Shown here: piece by piece, positions 63,255-64,000 of the stretch
Layout: each line of letters opens with the position of its first letter
Numbering within the stretch: the first letter of the stretch is position 1
Origin: Paucibacter aquatile
GTDB taxonomy: Bacteria > Pseudomonadota > Gammaproteobacteria > Burkholderiales > Burkholderiaceae_C
DNA: 64,000 nt
Assembly (NCBI RefSeq): GCF_002885975.1
Contig: NZ_POSP01000003.1
Location: forward strand, 1,116,001-1,180,000
Direction of reading: 5' to 3'
Program-made: the position numbers and the translations under genes
The notes under the pieces: model-generated
Databases searched by the model: none
Seen by the model: only the letters and a program-made list of their open reading frames with translations
Told to the model about the DNA's origin: nothing

Positions 63255-63352
63255 GCGGCCTCAGGGCTAGGCGCGGGTGCCGATGCACCGGAACGTAGCA
63301 GCGCTACGTGAGGATGCGGAGGTCGGGACCCGCAACGACGGCCTGAGGTCGC
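63255..63352. repeat. Structured multi-hairpin element between sucB and lpdA
   Basis: GCGGCCTCAGG (63255-63265) pairs with CCTGAGGTCGC (63342-63352) over 11 positions, one a G-T. Inside lie three hairpins: GGTGC/GCACC (63276-63289, loop CGAT), ACGTAGC/GCTACGT (63293-63309, loop AGC) and TGCGG/CCGCA (63315-63334). It would be transcribed as part of the sucB-lpdA mRNA. I recognise no known family; it may be an RNA element or a dispersed repeat. Confidence 0.5.
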
Positions 63353-63363
63353 GCAGTAGCCGT

Positions 63364-64000
<637 letters not shown>

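Overview
The window is a dense, high-GC stretch of core chromosome. Gene content and order point to a betaproteobacterium of the order Burkholderiales, probably the Rubrivivax/Leptothrix/Roseateles group; this is inferred from protein resemblance and synteny, not from a marker-gene tree. Supporting signs are rpsF-priB-rpsR-rplI, the run rpsB-tsf-pyrH-frr-uppS-cdsA-dxr-rseP-bamA-skp-lpxD-fabZ-lpxA-lpxB-rnhB, a PEP synthase gene divergent from its regulator, hisZ beside purA, and bamB-der-hfq-hflX-hflKC. I saw no prophage, insertion sequence, CRISPR array or defence locus.

Layout. 1-5067 (minus): the N-terminal part of a UvrD-like helicase, dnaB, and the rpsF-priB-rpsR-rplI operon. 5253-11059: a VC_2705-type sodium:solute symporter, then ppsA and ppsR reading away from each other. 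11081-26212 (minus): one long run that starts with translation genes (rpsB, tsf, frr) and pyrH, then isoprenoid and phospholipid genes (dxr, uppS, cdsA), outer-membrane assembly (rseP, bamA, skp), lipid A synthesis (lpxD, fabZ, lpxA, lpxB), and ends with rnhB and an rRNA methyltransferase. 26422-30736 (plus): a small cassette of amidase, DadA-like flavoprotein and NAD(P)HX repair enzyme. 30782-33139: RNase R. 33291-33881: tRNA-Leu(CAG) followed by an unusual tandem repeat. 33882-54178 (minus): a long series for purine salvage and synthesis, HisZ, HflKC/HflX/Hfq, Der, BamB, HisS, IspG, a RodZ-like protein, PilW, RlmN, Ndk, RluB and ScpB. 54509-64000: rluD and bamD divergent, a DinG/YoaA helicase, a DUF465 protein, a PP2C phosphatase, a secreted coiled-coil protein, ZapE, and the end of the 2-oxoglutarate dehydrogenase cluster (sucB fragment, lpdA).

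The genes mostly serve envelope building (BamA, BamB, BamD, Skp, RseP and lipid A enzymes all lie here), translation and ribosome maturation, and central carbon metabolism.

The most unusual part is just after tRNA-Leu. The last 21 bases of the tRNA gene, including CCA, recur twice more at an exact 156-base spacing. Each repeat unit carries a terminator-like hairpin and a segment that can fold into a tRNA-like four-stem structure ending in ACCA. The arrangement resembles the distal repeats of Escherichia coli tyrT (source of rtT RNA), but here it is attached to a leucine tRNA in a betaproteobacterium. A second structured element lies between sucB and lpdA.
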